NCBI GenBank assembly: GCA_036565605.1
Contig: DATCXV010000015.1
Coordinates: forward strand, 1 to 6,084
Source of the DNA: UBA6065 sp036565605
Lineage (GTDB): Bacteria > Patescibacteriota > Minisyncoccia > Phycocordibacterales > UBA6065
DNA length: 6,084 nt
Direction: 5' to 3'
Below the pieces are notes generated by a model. It ran no database searches, was not told where the DNA came from, and was given only the letters and a program-made list of their open reading frames with translations. Position 1 is the first letter of the stretch. The number at the start of each line of letters is the position of its first letter. The position numbers and the translations under genes are program-made. Below, in pieces: positions 3,961-6,084 of the stretch.

Positions 3961-6084
3961 ATGAAAGAATACGATCACAAAAAGATCGAAGGGAAGTGGC
4001 AAAAGGAATGGGCGAAGTCAGGAATTTACGAAACAGATGATAAAAGCACCGCCAAGCGCTTTTTTCCGCTCGTAGAATTTCCATTCCCATCCGGAGCCGG
4101 CCTTCATACCGGACATGTGCGCAGTTATACGGCCATGGATATTGTGGCGCGTAAACACCGCATGCAGGGCGAAAACGTCCTGTACCCAATTGGTTGGGAT
4201 GCTTCTGGCCTGCCGACTGAAAACTATGCAATCAAAACAGGACGTACTCCGCAGGACGTTACTGAAGAGAATACGAGAAACTTCCGCAGGCAACTTCAAG
4301 CCCTTGGTCTTTCATTCGACTGGACTCGTGAAGTGAACACCATGGATCCTGCATATTACCGCTGGACACAGTGGATCTTTTTGAAGATGCATGAAAAGGG
4401 CCTGGCATATAAAGATCGCATTGCTATTAATTGGTGTCCCAAGGATAAAATCGGTCTCGCCAATGAAGAGGTGGTCAATGGTTGCTGCGAACGCTGTGGT
4501 ACGCCTGTCGAACGGCGCGAGAAAGAGCAGTGGATGCTTGCCATCACCAAATACGCAGATCGTCTGTATGATGATTTGAATAAAGTCGATTTTTTGGAAA
4601 AAATCAAAATTCAGCAGCGTAACTGGATTGGCCGCAGCGAAGGTGCAGAAATCGATTTTCCGATCAAGGGTATATCAGAGAAGATTAAGGTGTTTACGAC
4701 TCGTCCAGACACACTATTTGGCGTGACGTACGTTGTCTTGGCTCCGGAACATGAATTGGTTGAAAAACTCTCGTATAAAAATAAATCGAACGTTGATTCG
4801 TACATTGTTGCGGCAAAAAAGAAAGATGAGATCGAGCGCACCGATGCCAAGAAAGAGAAGACGGGCGTAAGACTTGATGGCGTCATGGCGGTTAATCCTG
4901 CGAATGGAGAAGAAGTGCCTGTATTTGTCGCCGATTATGTGCTTGCCGAATACGGAACTGGCGCAGTGATGGCCGTACCTGCACACGATGATCGTGATCA
5001 TGCTTTTGCGCTTACATACACATTGCCGATCAAATCGGTTGTTGAATTGTTGTTCCGTAAAAAAGACGGCACGGATGCCGTGCATCCGAATATGCCGTTT
5101 GTGGAACGAAGTGCAGTACTATGTATCGTCAAACATTGGTCCGAAGATAAATTTTTATGCTCAAAGTGGAAGTCTAATGATTGGCAGGGCTTCATTACGG
5201 GTGGCATCGAGGGTTCGGATGACGCGGCTACAACTGCTGTTCGCGAAACTGCTGAAGAGACAGGTTATACAGCTGCGAAATTCGTGAAGGAGTTTGGTAG
5301 GGTTCATACCCAGTTTTGGCACGACGTAAAAAAATGCAATCGGTTTGCCCATTTCAAGGTTGTATATCTTGAGCTTCAAAGTGGTGACAAGAAAGAAACT
5401 GATGAAACCGAACAGGCGCTTCATGATGTTGTTTGGGTTGATCGACATAAAGTTCGCGACTTTGTTAATCGTGACGACATGAAGGCTGCCTGGGACATGT
5501 TTGTTCAAGGTGGAAACTATTGCTATACCGGCGATGGCATTCTTGTTGATTCAGGAAAGTTTTCAGGCATGCCATCTGATGAAGCAAAGAAAAAGATCAC
5601 CGAAGCCGTTGGTGGAGTATGGGTCAAAAAATATAAATTGCGTGATTGGGTTTTTTCGCGCCAGCGTTATTGGGGCGAACCAATCCCGATGATCCACTGT
5701 GAACAGTGCGGTTGGGTCCGTGTACCTGAAAAAGATCTGCCTGTCGAGCTGCCTAAGGTCAAAAAATACGAACCAACTGACACAGGCGAGTCGCCGCTTT
5801 CAGCTGTTGAAAAGTGGGTGAATGTGAAATGCCCAACGTGTAAGGGTCCTGCCAAACGCGAAACAGACACTATGCCAAACTGGGCAGGTTCGTCGTGGTA
5901 CTATTTGCGCTACGCTGATCCTCATAACAAAAAAGCTTTGGCTGCTCCGGACAAACTCGCGCAGTGGTCTCCGGTTGATTGGTACAACGGCGGCATGGAG
6001 CACACCACGCTTCACTTGTTGTATTCGCGTTTCTGGCACAAATTCCTTTTTGACATTGGCATCGTTCCAACCGACGAGCCATAT
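3961..6084 (+). CDS. leuS: Leucyl-tRNA synthetase with inserted Nudix domain (3'-truncated by window edge)
   Basis: LeuRS charges tRNA-Leu with leucine using ATP in the cytosol and hydrolyses mischarged tRNA in its CP1 editing domain. The first 708 codons are present without a stop. In order: the class I signature HTGH (residues 49-52) in PFPSGAGLHTGH; YPIGWDASGLPTENYAI (75-91); a zinc-knuckle-like NWCP...CCERC (157-179); the editing-site threonine-rich motif TTRPDTLFG (246-254); GTGAVMAVP with HDDRD (332-346); a Nudix domain at about 378-515; a return to LeuRS with VDSGKFSGM (529-537); RDWVFSRQRYWGEPIP (561-576); two CxxC pairs (580/583 and 624/627); and DTMPNWAGSSWYYLRY (636-651). The KMSKS loop, anticodon-binding and C-terminal domains lie beyond the window. 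The start is three bases after the upstream stop, with no ribosome binding site, so reinitiation is likely. The LeuRS identity is certain; the effect of the insert is unknown. Confidence 0.97.
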   Translation, partial: MKEYDHKKIEGKWQKEWAKSGIYETDDKSTAKRFFPLVEFPFPSGAGLHTGHVRSYTAMDIVARKHRMQGENVLYPIGWDASGLPTENYAIKTGRTPQDVTEENTRNFRRQLQALGLSFDWTREVNTMDPAYYRWTQWIFLKMHEKGLAYKDRIAINWCPKDKIGLANEEVVNGCCERCGTPVERREKEQWMLAITKYADRLYDDLNKVDFLEKIKIQQRNWIGRSEGAEIDFPIKGISEKIKVFTTRPDTLFGVTYVVLAPEHELVEKLSYKNKSNVDSYIVAAKKKDEIERTDAKKEKTGVRLDGVMAVNPANGEEVPVFVADYVLAEYGTGAVMAVPAHDDRDHAFALTYTLPIKSVVELLFRKKDGTDAVHPNMPFVERSAVLCIVKHWSEDKFLCSKWKSNDWQGFITGGIEGSDDAATTAVRETAEETGYTAAKFVKEFGRVHTQFWHDVKKCNRFAHFKVVYLELQSGDKKETDETEQALHDVVWVDRHKVRDFVNRDDMKAAWDMFVQGGNYCYTGDGILVDSGKFSGMPSDEAKKKITEAVGGVWVKKYKLRDWVFSRQRYWGEPIPMIHCEQCGWVRVPEKDLPVELPKVKKYEPTDTGESPLSAVEKWVNVKCPTCKGPAKRETDTMPNWAGSSWYYLRYADPHNKKALAAPDKLAQWSPVDWYNGGMEHTTLHLLYSRFWHKFLFDIGIVPTDEPY
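5092..5505 (+). other. Nudix hydrolase domain inserted in the LeuRS CP1 editing domain
   Basis: Between LPIKSVVE (residues 355-362) and the editing-domain strand VDSGKFSGM (529-537), where Escherichia coli LeuRS has only a short connector, lies a Nudix-type unit (about residues 378-515). It begins with a strand, RSAVLCIVKHW, and continues through FITGGIE into the Nudix box at 414-436 (bases 5200-5268). The box reads G-x5-D-x7-RETAEETGY against the consensus G-x5-E-x7-REUxEExGU, so R428, E429, E432 and E433 are all present, D420 replaces the first glutamate, and T430 replaces the bulky hydrophobic residue. Later segments RFAHFKVVYLEL (461-472) and HDVVWVDRHKVRDF (488-501) match the closing strands and helix of a Nudix fold. 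The reading frame continues cleanly through both junctions, so this is a domain insertion and not two genes. Confidence 0.88.

Noticed and set aside
5092..5505. The Nudix segment could be a separate gene or an assembly chimera.
   Set aside because: The frame is uninterrupted on both sides and LeuRS motifs resume in the correct order right after it, so an in-frame domain insertion explains it best.

Overview
The window reads as a compact stretch of a bacterial chromosome, most likely from the Candidate Phyla Radiation (Patescibacteria, Parcubacteria-like). This rests on gene content recalled from that group: a YerC-type TrpR-like regulator, a short DUF378 membrane protein ending in a Cys-x-x-Cys tail, a DUF5671 membrane protein fused to a pseudopilin-like domain, and a leucyl-tRNA synthetase with a Nudix domain set inside its editing domain. 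All genes are on the + strand. No tRNA, rRNA, CRISPR array, transposase or IS end was seen. The lineage is inferred from family resemblance, not from a marker-gene tree.

Layout. Bases 1-938 hold the 3' part of ychF (translation-associated P-loop NTPase, N-terminus outside the window). An extended -10 promoter overlaps its stop codon and sits directly before a 110-residue TrpR/YerC-like DNA-binding protein (948-1280). After a 68-base gap comes a 342-residue protein of unknown role with a phosphoribosyltransferase-type PRPP-loop signature (1349-2377), closed by an intrinsic terminator. The 317 bases from 2378 to 2694 contain no convincing large gene. They hold that terminator, promoter-like hexamers, a perfect 9-bp inverted repeat, three stem-loops overlapping a 61-codon ORF of doubtful reality, a consensus TATAAT box, and a 13-codon mini-ORF whose stop overlaps the next start. 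A small DUF378 membrane protein (2695-2928) follows and ends in a very strong 15-bp terminator. A new promoter-like element then leads into a 319-residue five-helix membrane protein with a pseudopilin-like extracytoplasmic domain (2998-3957). Three bases after its stop begins leuS (3961 to beyond 6084), open at the window end.

How the genes fit together. YchF and LeuRS both serve translation. The two membrane proteins and the PRTase-like protein have no assigned role, and nothing here ties them into one pathway. The terminators separate at least three transcription units: ychF-yerC-PRTase (with internal promoters), the DUF378 unit, and the DUF5671/pilin-leuS pair. None of the five annotated full-length starts has a good Shine-Dalgarno sequence, and at least one promoter would give a leaderless or nearly leaderless mRNA.

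The most notable item is the leucyl-tRNA synthetase with an apparently intact Nudix hydrolase motif embedded in its CP1 editing domain.
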